A stretch of DNA of 64,000 nucleotides from Chloroflexota bacterium (lineage in GTDB: Bacteria > Chloroflexota > Anaerolineae > Aggregatilineales > Phototrophicaceae), in assembly GCA_026708115.1 (NCBI GenBank), contig JAPOVL010000041.1, positions 62,001 to 126,000 on the forward strand, in the 5' to 3' direction. The position numbers and the translations under genes are program-made. Positions 54,524-63,359 of this stretch are shown piece after piece; position 1 is the first letter of the stretch, and every line of letters begins with the position of its first letter. The notes under the pieces were generated by a model. The model was not told the origin of the DNA and searched no databases. It saw only the letters and a list, made by a program, of their open reading frames with translations.

Positions 54524-55681
54524 TTATGTGTCCAACTGCATATAGTAGCGGTCGGCATGATGCGGCGAGAGACGGACGGCCCCTTCAGAGGTGACGAGGA
54601 AATTGTCCGAGATCAAGAAGCCGCGGTCGTTTTCCAGCACAGTGCCGGGATGATATGAGAGTACCATATTGGGCTGCAGCACAAAATCGGGCGCGCCGAG
54701 CGAATTGGGACCGTCGCTGCCATCCAGGCCGGTGCTGTGACAATCGGGGGTGTGCTTGCCAGCGACCGGGAAGCCACGATCGCTCAACGCCTTATCGTTG
54801 GCGTCGGAAATATCACGGAAGGTATTGCCGGCTTTTGCCACTGCCGAAGACGCCTCCACCGCCGCCAGATAGCCGTCCAGAAGCGCTTGAACATCTGCCG
54901 GAAGCGGATCGAAGGAAAAGACGGCGGTCATCTCCAGCCAGTAGCCGTAAGGCGATTCGTAGACGATTTCGAAGTTGATGATGTCATCGCGATTCATGCG
55001 CAGGTCTTTGGGCGTCGGCACAGTGTAGGGCGTGCCGTCAAGCGCGAGTTTGGTCCGTCCCCAGAAGGCGCCGTAGGACTTGATATAGCCTTCGACGGCT
55101 GCGCAGGCATCCCAATAGCGCGTGCCGACGCCGGCCATGTCGTTGAAGACATCCATGGCGGAATCGAGTATGGCGCCATTCTGCTGAATGGCTTCCAGCT
55201 CAAAGGGCGATTTGATCTGGCGGATGGCGTTGAAGGCGTCGGTCACCTCGACCATTTCGTAGCCTTCGAGTTGGGCGGCGAAGGCATTATAGGTGCCCAG
55301 GCTCATGAGCTTGCTCATATTGACCATGCCGATGCGCTTGCTGCCGGTGGCGTATTCCTTGGCGGTATCGGCGGTTGCCCGGACGATATCTTCGTTGGGC
55401 GAAAGCACCCGCTCTGGCAGGGTGGTGGTCTCGTTTCGGCTCCAAACCGCTTGGTAGGAACTCCAAACCTGCAGCCAGGGATGGGGATCGTCAGCGCCGA
55501 GGATGGCGTAGGCAACGCCACCCCACAAATGGGCATGGGTGATGTAACGTATGGCCCCCATGCCGCCCGGCATTGCCTGCCCGGTGATAATCATGGCATC
55601 GAGATCATTTTCCTTCATCATCGCTTGCAGGCGCTTGACCCGCCGCGCTGTGTCCCGCTTGAGTGCGTCGTGAGTTAACAT
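54524..55681 (-). CDS. M24-family (creatinase/aminopeptidase P-like) protein with altered metal site
   Basis: 385 residues with the pita-bread fold of M24: an N-terminal creatinase-like domain (RVKRLQAMMKENDLDAMIITG) and a C-terminal catalytic domain (QIKSPFELEAIQQNGAILD, HSTGLDGSDGP). The classical ligands Asp-Asp-His-Glu-Glu appear as E238, E250, H315, H344 and E366, so at least three positions differ. A metal-free hydrolase like creatinase or ectoine hydrolase is therefore more likely than an aminopeptidase. AAGGAG lies ten bases upstream. Next to ornithine-cyclodeaminase- and AstE/AspA-family genes this recalls ectoine-degradation gene sets (inference). Confidence 0.85.
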   Translation of the reverse strand: MLTHDALKRDTARRVKRLQAMMKENDLDAMIITGQAMPGGMGAIRYITHAHLWGGVAYAILGADDPHPWLQVWSSYQAVWSRNETTTLPERVLSPNEDIVRATADTAKEYATGSKRIGMVNMSKLMSLGTYNAFAAQLEGYEMVEVTDAFNAIRQIKSPFELEAIQQNGAILDSAMDVFNDMAGVGTRYWDACAAVEGYIKSYGAFWGRTKLALDGTPYTVPTPKDLRMNRDDIINFEIVYESPYGYWLEMTAVFSFDPLPADVQALLDGYLAAVEASSAVAKAGNTFRDISDANDKALSDRGFPVAGKHTPDCHSTGLDGSDGPNSLGAPDFVLQPNMVLSYHPGTVLENDRGFLISDNFLVTSEGAVRLSPHHADRYYMQLDT

Positions 55682-55695
55682 GTATCTTCCGCTCC

Positions 55696-56727
55696 TTATA
55701 GCTCATATTCATATGGTTGGTTAAAAGCAAATTGTGTACCAATGCCGCGTTTGATCGCGCTATCGTAGAGCCGCCTGGCCACGGATACGTCTTCGACGCC
55801 GGTACCGCCGGAAAGAAATAGCGTCCATTTGCTGTCGGGCAAGCGCGCCGGGATCTTCCCCGTGACGAGGTCGCCTAGGTCGCCGGCGACCTGAGATTCG
55901 TCGATCAAGCCCGCTTCCATGGGAATGCGGAGTTCGCCATTTTCGGCCAAGCCTTGCTGCCATTCGTCGACGACGATACGGCTGCCGAGTACGGTGTGAT
56001 CGTCCACCTCGCGCACCCAGGGATAGTGAGCGCCGAGGGCATTGATATGGACGGGTTTGTCTGGCAGGTCGACGCCCTGGAATACCGGCGTGGGCGATGT
56101 TGTGATCGTGGTGACAATGTCGGCGTTATCCAGGGCGGCTTGCGGAGAATCGACTGGGATCACCGCAATGCCGAGTTCGGCGGACATCTTCCGGCAGAAG
56201 GCGCGCCGTTTGTCGGCGTCCCGGCTGTAAGCCTGCACACGCTTGATAGCCGCCACTTCCCTGATCGCGTAAAGCTGGGAACGGGCGTGTCGTCCGGTGC
56301 CAAACAAGGCCAGGATCGAGCTATCCGCCGGCGCCAAATATTTGGTTGCCAGTGCGGAAACGGCTGCGGTCTTAAGCCAGTCGAAATAAAGCACCTCCAT
56401 GACGGATGCCAGAGCGCCGGTGTTGGTATCGAAAAGAAACATAAGGGTCTCTAGGCCGCTGGGCAAACCGGCGGTGTAGGCGTTTAGGCCGGCACCGCCG
56501 AGGCCGGGCAAAAGCGCCCCTTTGAACTTGAAAGAGGCTTTGCTGCCTTGCGGCAGATGACCGGCGCGGTGACCCTCGGTTTTGTCGCCTTTGATCCAGA
56601 GGTTTTCGCGCGGGAAGGCGACGCCCGCGCCAACTCCGATTTCACGATAGCCGTCTTCCACGGCGTCGATGTAATCAGAAAGGTTCATCAGTCCGCGGAT
56701 TTCGTGATTGCGCAATAAGAGAACCAT
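55696..56727 (-). CDS. Ornithine cyclodeaminase/mu-crystallin-family protein (copy 1)
   Basis: 343 residues. The NAD(P)-binding motif GTGRHARSQL and the family core KASFKFKGALLPGLGG, AAVSALATKYLAP, and INALGAHYPWVREVDD are present. Members deaminate ornithine to proline, reduce imines, or act as EutC in ectoine catabolism. Tandem with a paralogue six bases upstream in the transcript. Few differences affect the core motifs, so both are probably active. Confidence 0.9.
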   Translation of the reverse strand: MVLLLRNHEIRGLMNLSDYIDAVEDGYREIGVGAGVAFPRENLWIKGDKTEGHRAGHLPQGSKASFKFKGALLPGLGGAGLNAYTAGLPSGLETLMFLFDTNTGALASVMEVLYFDWLKTAAVSALATKYLAPADSSILALFGTGRHARSQLYAIREVAAIKRVQAYSRDADKRRAFCRKMSAELGIAVIPVDSPQAALDNADIVTTITTSPTPVFQGVDLPDKPVHINALGAHYPWVREVDDHTVLGSRIVVDEWQQGLAENGELRIPMEAGLIDESQVAGDLGDLVTGKIPARLPDSKWTLFLSGGTGVEDVSVARRLYDSAIKRGIGTQFAFNQPYEYEL

Positions 56728-56733
56728 AATGCC

Positions 56734-57765
56734 CTATAACTCGAATTCGTAGGGAAGGTTGAAATGGAACTCTGTCCCGACGCCGCGCTCCAGCGCTTTC
56801 TTGTAAAGGCGAGTGGCCACGGAGATATCATCAATGCCGGTGCCGCCGGAGAGAAAGACAGTCCAATTGCTATCGGACAGGCGACCGGTTACAGCGCCCG
56901 CCGCCAGCGCGCCCAGATCGCCTTTGACATGGTTTTCGCCGATGAGTCCTTCCGCTATCGGAATGGCAAGCTCGCCGTTCTCACTGATGCCCTGTTGCAA
57001 GACATCGACGAAGACGCGGCTATTGAGCACGGTATATTCGTCGAGCTCCCGCACCCAGGGATAATGCGCGCCCAGACCGTTTATGTGCAGCGGTTTGTCC
57101 GGCAGGTCCCTGCCGTCAAAGACGGGGGTTGCCGCGTTGGTGATGGCGGTGACAATATCGGCGTCGTGCAGCGCTTCTTTTGATGAGTCGACAGGCACTA
57201 CCTCGATGCCGAGTTCGGCGCTCATCTTCTCGCAGAAGGCGCGACGCTTGTCGGCGCGTCGGCTGTATGCTTGCACACGTCGAATATCAATCACTTTGCT
57301 CAGGCCGTAGAGCTGGGAGCGGGCATGGCGCCCGGTACCGAAGAGGGCCAGGACGGCACTGTCGGGCGGGGCCAGATAGCGGGTGGCCAATGCCGAGACA
57401 GCGGCAGTTTTGAGCCAACTCAGGTACATGACTTCCATGATCGCAACCAGCGCGCCGCTGTCGGTGTCGAAGAGGAACATGAAGGTCTCGAGCCCGCCGG
57501 GCAAGCCGGCGGTGTAGGCATTGACGCCGGCACCGCTCAAGCCTGGCAGCAGCCCTGCTTTGAACTTGAAGGAGGCTTTGCTGCCCGCGGGCAGGTGACC
57601 GCCGCCGCGACTGTCTTTCTTGTCGCCTTTGATCCAGAGGTTCTTGCGCGGGAAGGCGACGCCGGCGCCGCTTCCGTATTGGCGGTAGCCAGCTTCGACA
57701 GCGCTGATGTACTCGGAGAGGTCCATCAGTCTGCGGATTTCGTGATTGTGCAAGAGCAGAACCAT
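56734..57765 (-). CDS. Ornithine cyclodeaminase/mu-crystallin-family protein (copy 2)
   Basis: 343 residues, same length as copy 1 and clearly its tandem duplicate (MVLL-HNHEIRRLMDLSEYI against MVLL-RNHEIRGLMNLSDYI; same GTGRHARSQL motif). The two differ in scattered positions over the whole length, so the duplication is not very recent and substrate divergence is possible. Follows the MFS transporter gene by 13 bases. Confidence 0.9.
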   Translation of the reverse strand: MVLLLHNHEIRRLMDLSEYISAVEAGYRQYGSGAGVAFPRKNLWIKGDKKDSRGGGHLPAGSKASFKFKAGLLPGLSGAGVNAYTAGLPGGLETFMFLFDTDSGALVAIMEVMYLSWLKTAAVSALATRYLAPPDSAVLALFGTGRHARSQLYGLSKVIDIRRVQAYSRRADKRRAFCEKMSAELGIEVVPVDSSKEALHDADIVTAITNAATPVFDGRDLPDKPLHINGLGAHYPWVRELDEYTVLNSRVFVDVLQQGISENGELAIPIAEGLIGENHVKGDLGALAAGAVTGRLSDSNWTVFLSGGTGIDDISVATRLYKKALERGVGTEFHFNLPYEFEL

Positions 57766-57778
57766 CAGTCTCCGTTCC

Positions 57779-58999
57779 TTACAGATCGAGCAGCGGTGAA
57801 CGCCGCGCCCACAAGGTGATACAAGTCGCGCTGACGCAGGCGCCGGCGACCGCCAGTACCACGGAGATGTTCCAGAATTCGGCGACCGTGCCTGCCACCA
57901 GCGTCGTCAAAGGAATCAGACCCCAGACCATGCCCCAGAGGCTCATCATGCGCCCACGCAGTTCGTCGGGCAATTGTGTCAAGAGCAGCGCGTTGATCAA
58001 TGTGAGGAACAAGCCGGAAGCGACGCCGACCAGGAAAATCCAGCCAAGCGCGAACACCGGCTGCCGTATGAAGGCGAAGATAATCATACCCAGCCCAAAA
58101 AAGCTGGAAAAGACGAGAATCGCTTTGCCTTTTGGATAAACATCGCCGACGACAACGACGGCGAAGCCGGAAAGGGCCGAACCCAGGCTGGCGCTGCCCA
58201 CCAGCAATCCGAGCAATGCCGGACCTTCGTTTAGCGCCTGGGCTACGAAAATGGGCATCAGTTTCTGGTAGGGCATGCCAACAGGCACGAAGACCAAACT
58301 CAATACCAGCAACGCCAGCAGCGCCCGGTTGCCGCGAAAGTAAGCGCTGATTTCGCCGAATCCTTGTAGAAAACTGTTTTGCTTACCTGTCTTTCTTTTT
58401 GGTCTGGGCAAAAAATGAGTCGCCTTGAGATAGAGCGACGCGCCCAACGCGAAGAGAGCGGTTTGTACGCAGAAGGTGGCAAAGATGTCGGTGAACTGCA
58501 AGAGATAACCGGCGAGCACCGGACCGAAAAAACCCATTAAGCGCGTTCCCGAATAACTCAGCGTCGTCGCGTTGAAGACCATGGCATCGGGAACCAGGTT
58601 CGGCAGCAGGGCCATGCGCGCCGGCGCGTAGAAGGCGAAGGTCCCGCCCAGCATGCAGGAAGCCAGCAGAAAGGCAATCGGCTCGGTGGTGCCCAATTTC
58701 ACCAGCAGCGCTAGCGCGGCCGATGTCAGCACAGCGACAGCCATGGCCGCTTGTACCACCCATTGCCGTTTCATACGGTCCGCAACCAGTCCGGAAAAGG
58801 GCGCGACGACGAGCAAGGGCAGGCCGTAAGCAAAGGCGACCAAGCCAACTTGAAATGGCGAACCGGTCATCTCCAGCATGTGCCAGCCAAGCGCCACCGC
58901 TTGCAGCAGATAGGTGATATGCACGAGGACATTGGCCGCCCAATACCAACGGTACACGCTGACGCGAAAGCTGCTGCGGTTCCAGATCGTGAGGATCAT
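57779..58999 (-). CDS. MFS transporter (12 helices)
   Basis: 406 residues. Twelve hydrophobic segments with the helix 2-3 loop motif GLVADRMKRQWV and a central hydrophilic loop (FLPRPKRKTGKQNSFLQGF). It resembles the MFS_3/enterobactin-exporter-like group. As part of the catabolic island it may import the pathway substrate or export a toxic intermediate; direction cannot be read from sequence. Confidence 0.88.
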   Translation of the reverse strand: MILTIWNRSSFRVSVYRWYWAANVLVHITYLLQAVALGWHMLEMTGSPFQVGLVAFAYGLPLLVVAPFSGLVADRMKRQWVVQAAMAVAVLTSAALALLVKLGTTEPIAFLLASCMLGGTFAFYAPARMALLPNLVPDAMVFNATTLSYSGTRLMGFFGPVLAGYLLQFTDIFATFCVQTALFALGASLYLKATHFLPRPKRKTGKQNSFLQGFGEISAYFRGNRALLALLVLSLVFVPVGMPYQKLMPIFVAQALNEGPALLGLLVGSASLGSALSGFAVVVVGDVYPKGKAILVFSSFFGLGMIIFAFIRQPVFALGWIFLVGVASGLFLTLINALLLTQLPDELRGRMMSLWGMVWGLIPLTTLVAGTVAEFWNISVVLAVAGACVSATCITLWARRSPLLDL

Positions 59000-59023
59000 T
59001 ACAACGTCGCCTGATTGAAATGC

Positions 59024-59048
59024 GGGCGACCCGGCGGGCCGCCTCTAC
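59024..59048. repeat. GGGCGACC palindrome copy
   Basis: GGGCGACCCGGCGGGCCGCC followed by TCTAC: a diverged copy of the dispersed palindrome. Confidence 0.5.
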
Positions 59049-59070
59049 CCATTGTATTGCTTGTCGGTCA

Positions 59071-60054
59071 CTAGCCTATATCAACTTCCTCGACCAGGTC
59101 GCCCAGAATGGCCAGGATGGTGTCTTCGGGCGGGACGGGCCAGGAAGCGCCGGCATCAATCATGACACCGGCGCGCGGGGCCGTGATCTCTTCCAGGACT
59201 TCGCCCGAGAAGGGATGCCGCACATAGCCGAGCTTGTCGCCGGCATTAACGTGTTTGCCCCGGAGGCCTTTGTCCATGAAAGTGAATCCGCGTTCGCCCG
59301 TTGGCGTGAGCAAGGTATGCTCCTGGATGACAGATACCTTATCTACTTCACTTTCGGGCGCGCCATCCAGCATGCCCAGGTGGCGCATGGCATTGAGAAC
59401 GGCGTTGCGCATGCGGCCCTGATCTTGATCGCGATAATCGCGCAAGCCCGGTCCGCCACCGATAAATGCCACTGCAACAGCTTTGCCATCGCGCGCTGCT
59501 TCCAGCGCGATCGAGTTGTCTTCGTCTTTACCCAGCACCACCTGGGGCAGTCCCAGCGCAATCGCCAGCGCTTTTGAAGCATCGACATCGCCCTCGTTGT
59601 TGACGCCGACGAAGTGGTGATAACTCCATTGCGAGCCGGTGCGGATGTCAACCACGGCATCCGCTTTGGCAATAACATCTTGATAGTAATGGTGGATCAA
59701 CTGATCGCTGACGCTGCCGTTGGGATTGCCGCGTCCCAGGCGGTTGAGATGTTTGTCGTCCCAGGCGCTGTTGATCTGCGCGAATTCAAATCCGGATGTG
59801 TTCATCAGCGGCACGAGAACCAGCGTTCCTTTGATCTGTGCCGGATCCAGTTCATTAACGACGTGAGGCAGGATGAGCGCGGGTTCGATTTCCAAGCCGC
59901 TCGTTCCCGCTTGAACTACCAGCATGGGACCGTCACTGGCGCCGGCAACCAGATGCAGCGGAATGTGCACCGGGAAGCGCCCATGCGTCTCGCCGGTTTT
60001 GAAGAATCCGTAGGTCTTTTCGCCTCGCGCCGCTTCAATATTTCCTATTCTCAT
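59071..60054 (-). CDS. M14 AstE/AspA-family protein lacking zinc ligands
   Basis: 327 residues of the succinylglutamate desuccinylase/aspartoacylase family and a paralogue of the next gene upstream. Where the active relative has H53-G-A-E56, this protein has T51-S-G-L-E55; where the relative has D-F-H139, it has D-I-R138; and the catalytic glutamate before the GGG motif (LEFGGG) is replaced (AFIGGG). It has thus lost both histidine ligands and the general base, and is probably not a zinc hydrolase. It may be a regulatory or structural partner of its paralogue, or a decaying copy. The reading frame is intact, so it has been kept. Confidence 0.85.
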   Translation of the reverse strand: MRIGNIEAARGEKTYGFFKTGETHGRFPVHIPLHLVAGASDGPMLVVQAGTSGLEIEPALILPHVVNELDPAQIKGTLVLVPLMNTSGFEFAQINSAWDDKHLNRLGRGNPNGSVSDQLIHHYYQDVIAKADAVVDIRTGSQWSYHHFVGVNNEGDVDASKALAIALGLPQVVLGKDEDNSIALEAARDGKAVAVAFIGGGPGLRDYRDQDQGRMRNAVLNAMRHLGMLDGAPESEVDKVSVIQEHTLLTPTGERGFTFMDKGLRGKHVNAGDKLGYVRHPFSGEVLEEITAPRAGVMIDAGASWPVPPEDTILAILGDLVEEVDIG

Positions 60055-60078
60055 TTGTGTGCTTTCTCCTTAGTGGCT

Positions 60079-60100
60079 GGCGATCCACAGGCTCGCCTAC
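60079..60100. repeat. GGGCGACC palindrome copy
   Basis: GGCGATCCACAGGCTCGCCTAC: a strongly diverged copy in the gap between the two M14 genes. Confidence 0.4.
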
Positions 60101-60105
60101 ATGTG

Positions 60106-61143
60106 TCAATCGAACGAGACGGACAGGTCCATCGCGCGGCGATCTTCGACGCGGTCAATGGAACCAAGAATGCCGATGGAGGTGGCGCCGACGGTGGGCC
60201 ACTCTTGCCCGCTGGGTATCACGATGCCATCTTTGGGCGTTGGCATTTCCGCCAGCAGTTCACCGGTGTAGGGGTCAACCAGCCTGCCGTAAACATCGCC
60301 GGCCTTGAGTTCGTCGCGGAATTTGCTGTCGCGGATGAAGAGCCCATCCACGGCCGGTTTCCAGATGACGACGCCGGCTTCGTAGACGGTGCAGAGGGGA
60401 CCGTCGGCTTCGAGCTCGCCGTCGATCATGCCCATGGCTTTCATGATGTTCCAGATGCCGCGTTCGGCATCGCGCACGTTATCTTCGCCGTTCCTGAACC
60501 AGCCGGTGCCGCCGCCGAATTCGAGCGTGATCTGCAGGGTATTGACCTCCTCGATGGCGATCTTGGACGCGCCGCTGCCGAAGGTGCCCGGCGGGAAGAA
60601 GGCCGCTTGATCGAGCCCGAAGGCCACCACCAGCTTGCGCCGACGCTGCTCCATCAAGCTTAGATTGTCCGGGTCCTCTTCGGCTGTAAACAAGACATAG
60701 CGCTCATAGGCGGTGCGGGCGCCAGCGTGGAAGTCGATCAAAACGTCGGCCTGGGTGATGGTTTCCTGAAAGTATATGTGCGCAGTCTGGTCGGAGACGC
60801 TGCCGTTCTTATTGCCCGGGAAAAGGCGGCTGATGTCCTTGTCGTCGACATTGGAGCCGCGCGTACCCAGTTCGAAGCCGGCGCGGTTGACGACGGGCAC
60901 GGCGATGACATTGCCGCGGATGGCCGCGGGATCGGCTTTGGCGACGAAATCGAGAATGGCGATGGAGCCGATGATTTCGGCGCCGTGGATCGCGCCTTGC
61001 AGCATAAGCGTGGGTCCCGGCTCAGCCCCGGCGATTAAGTGGACCGGGATATCAAGCCGGATGCCGGAGCGCGATGCCGCCGTCTCCAGATAGCCGAAGG
61101 TTTTCTCACCGGCTTGGGCGCCTAGATTGCCTACTTGTAACAT
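60106..61143 (-). CDS. M14 AstE/AspA-family zinc deacylase
   Basis: 345 residues with the intact family site: H53-G-A-E56, NRAGFELGTRGSNVDDKDISRLFPG (substrate Arg region), DFHAG with H139, and E208 in ITLEFGGG. It should remove an acyl group from an N-acyl amino acid in the cytoplasm, as DoeB/EutE does for N-acetyl-diaminobutyrate or AstE for succinylglutamate; the real substrate is unknown. Paralogue of the inactive-looking protein at 59071. AGGAG precedes the ATG. Confidence 0.9.
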   Translation of the reverse strand: MLQVGNLGAQAGEKTFGYLETAASRSGIRLDIPVHLIAGAEPGPTLMLQGAIHGAEIIGSIAILDFVAKADPAAIRGNVIAVPVVNRAGFELGTRGSNVDDKDISRLFPGNKNGSVSDQTAHIYFQETITQADVLIDFHAGARTAYERYVLFTAEEDPDNLSLMEQRRRKLVVAFGLDQAAFFPPGTFGSGASKIAIEEVNTLQITLEFGGGTGWFRNGEDNVRDAERGIWNIMKAMGMIDGELEADGPLCTVYEAGVVIWKPAVDGLFIRDSKFRDELKAGDVYGRLVDPYTGELLAEMPTPKDGIVIPSGQEWPTVGATSIGILGSIDRVEDRRAMDLSVSFD

Positions 61144-61159
61144 GTAGTTTCTCCTTTTC

Positions 61160-61270
61160 GGGCGACCTGATAGGTGGCCCCTGTCTTTTCGATCATTTTG
61201 CGGGCGACCTGACAGGTCGCTCTACACTGTTCGCATTTTTTGCGGGCGACCCACCAGGTCGCCCCTGCAT
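61160..61270. repeat. Three tandem copies of a 42-bp unit carrying the GGGCGACC palindrome
   Basis: The palindrome core GGGCGACC begins at 61160, 61202 and 61244, exactly 42 bases apart each time, with similar T-rich spacers. The array fills the gap between the M14 and S9C genes. Only three units with imperfect repeats, so not CRISPR. Confidence 0.75.
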
Positions 61271-61272
61271 GC

Positions 61273-63285
61273 TTACGCTTTGACGGGATGTGTTCCCAGA
61301 TATTTCTTGAACCAGCCCAGGATGCGATGCTGCCGTTCGATGCGATTGCCCGGACGTCCGCCGCGGGACAAGTCGTGATTTTCGCCTTCGAAAATGACCA
61401 GCTCGACCGGCTTGCCACGCCAGCGCAGGGCGGCGAACATCTGCTCGGCTTGTTCCAGGGCGCAGCGATGATCCTGGTCGCTGTGGATGATGAGCAGCGG
61501 CGTATTGACATTGTCGATATAGGCGACGGGCGATTGCGCCCAACTGCTTTGCAAATCGCGCCAGGGATCGGTGCGCGTCTCGCCGCCGGTGCATTCGGGA
61601 CCGATGTCCGAGGTGCCGAAGAAGCTGATCTGGTTGGTGATCGAGCGTTGCGTGACCGCTGCGGCAAAGCGATCGGTATGACCCACGACCCAGTTGGTCA
61701 TGAAGCCGCCGCAACTGCCGCCAGTGACACCCATGCGGTCGCCGTCTATGTAGGGACGCGCGACCAGTTCATCGACGCCGAGCATGATCTCCTCGTAGTC
61801 TTTGCCGCCTTGGTCGCCTTCGCTGGCTTTGGTCCAGGCTTGCCCATAGCCGGCGGTGGTGCCGCGTTGATTGAAATAGGCCACGGCATAGCCAGCGTTG
61901 GCATAGATCTGGAACTCGTGATTGAAGTCCCAGGAGAACATCGAGCAATGCACATAGAGCACGAGCGGGTATTTCTTGCCCTGCTCGAAGTTGAGCGGTT
62001 TGATCGACCAGGCGTGAACTTTGGCGCCATCGACGCCGTCGTACCAGTAGCTTTCGGGCCTGGCCAAGTCATGATCGCGCAGCCAGGGGTTGAGATTGCT
62101 CAGCTTGCGCGCGCTGCCATTCTGCCAAAAGTAGAGTTCGCCCGGGTTGGAGGGATCGGCCTGCCCGTAAGCTGCCATGCCGCCTTTGGCTGGACTGTAG
62201 TCGAAGGTGGTGCTGTCGCCGCCCACCAGTTTCTCGTATTCGCCGTCGGTGTTGATGCGATAGAGATTGCTGGCGCCTTGTTCGGTCATCAGGAAGTAGA
62301 TCCATTCGTCGCCGACGGCCCACTTCATGGTCACGTTGGTTAATCCCTTGCGCTGGTCGGAAACGCCGTAATTGCCGACTTCTTCGTCGATGTCGGCGCC
62401 GAGTTTGATAGCGGTTCCGGCGGCGACGTCGGCCAGGTGCGGCTGCCAGAAGTTGCGCCGATTGACCGGCGGCGCCAGGTTGTGGCCGGCGAAAGCGATA
62501 TGACGATCGTTGTCGCCCCAGACCGGGCTGAATGCCGTGCCTTGCCATTCTGGCAGCAGCAAGCGCGGTTCGCTTTCGGGATAGTCGCAGATGAGGATCT
62601 GCCCATAGCCGAGCGGCGTGTTCTGCTCGCGGGCCATGCCGACAAAAGCGAGCCGATCGCCGCGGTTGCTCCAACTGGGTGAGGAGTAATCGCATTCGCT
62701 ATGGGTAACTTGAACCAGGTCGCCGGTTTCCAGTTCCAGCACCCAGATCTGCAGGAATCGATCATGCACCCAGCCGACGCCGTCTTGTTTGTAACGCAAG
62801 CGGCGCACCACTTTGACGGTCGGCTTGGGAATGCCCTCGACGGGACCGCGATCATCGGCGCTGCGCATGGCTGTCCAGCGTGCGCCGACCAGCTTGCCCC
62901 CGTCGGCGGACCAATCGAGGCCGGTCATGGGCGCGCCCTCCGTCGGGTAGACATCTTCGAAGTCATCCTGCACGTTGATCACGCGTACGGAAGCGCCTTC
63001 GCTGTCGCCGTAGCTGTAGGCGATGCGGCTGCTGTCGCGGCTCCAGGCGATCGAAGATGCCTGGCCGTCGCCCTCGGTCAGGCGCGTAGCTGAATCCGTG
63101 CCCAGGTCGTGCAAGTAAAGGTGAGAAATGTAGCCGTTGGAGGCGGCATCGGGACGGCGAATCGTGTAGGCGATCTGCATGCCGGAGGGCGAGAGGGCCA
63201 GCTCGGCCAGCCAGCGAAACTTCATCAGGTCTTCAGGGATAAGGCCGCGCCTGCGCGCCACGTTGATTTGTGAGCTATCGTCCAT
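61273..63285 (-). CDS. S9C (acylaminoacyl-peptidase-like) serine peptidase
   Basis: 670 residues, no signal peptide. N-terminal beta-propeller (FRWLAELALSPSGMQIAYTIRR, IAWSRDSSRIAYSYG) and C-terminal hydrolase domain with nucleophile GGSCGGFMT, aspartate in HSDQDHRCAL and histidine in GENHDLSRGG: the standard S9C arrangement. It would release N-terminal blocked or free amino acids from short peptides in the cytoplasm. ATG 63285 has GAGGAC eight bases upstream; the open frame extends to 63300. It is the third S9 subfamily in the window. Confidence 0.93.
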   Translation of the reverse strand: MDDSSQINVARRRGLIPEDLMKFRWLAELALSPSGMQIAYTIRRPDAASNGYISHLYLHDLGTDSATRLTEGDGQASSIAWSRDSSRIAYSYGDSEGASVRVINVQDDFEDVYPTEGAPMTGLDWSADGGKLVGARWTAMRSADDRGPVEGIPKPTVKVVRRLRYKQDGVGWVHDRFLQIWVLELETGDLVQVTHSECDYSSPSWSNRGDRLAFVGMAREQNTPLGYGQILICDYPESEPRLLLPEWQGTAFSPVWGDNDRHIAFAGHNLAPPVNRRNFWQPHLADVAAGTAIKLGADIDEEVGNYGVSDQRKGLTNVTMKWAVGDEWIYFLMTEQGASNLYRINTDGEYEKLVGGDSTTFDYSPAKGGMAAYGQADPSNPGELYFWQNGSARKLSNLNPWLRDHDLARPESYWYDGVDGAKVHAWSIKPLNFEQGKKYPLVLYVHCSMFSWDFNHEFQIYANAGYAVAYFNQRGTTAGYGQAWTKASEGDQGGKDYEEIMLGVDELVARPYIDGDRMGVTGGSCGGFMTNWVVGHTDRFAAAVTQRSITNQISFFGTSDIGPECTGGETRTDPWRDLQSSWAQSPVAYIDNVNTPLLIIHSDQDHRCALEQAEQMFAALRWRGKPVELVIFEGENHDLSRGGRPGNRIERQHRILGWFKKYLGTHPVKA

Positions 63286-63359
63286 AAAGTTTGTCCTCAA
63301 ATCATCTTAAATCAGCTGATCAGGTTCGTTACTGTCTCCTCCACCTTGCGCTGGACAAC

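Noticed and set aside
61160..61270. Possible CRISPR array
   Set aside because: Only three imperfect units, the spacers resemble each other, and there are no cas genes.
61240..62343. A 367-codon open frame antisense to the S9C peptidase
   Set aside because: It has no domain signal and lies opposite a gene with a complete catalytic triad and good ribosome site.
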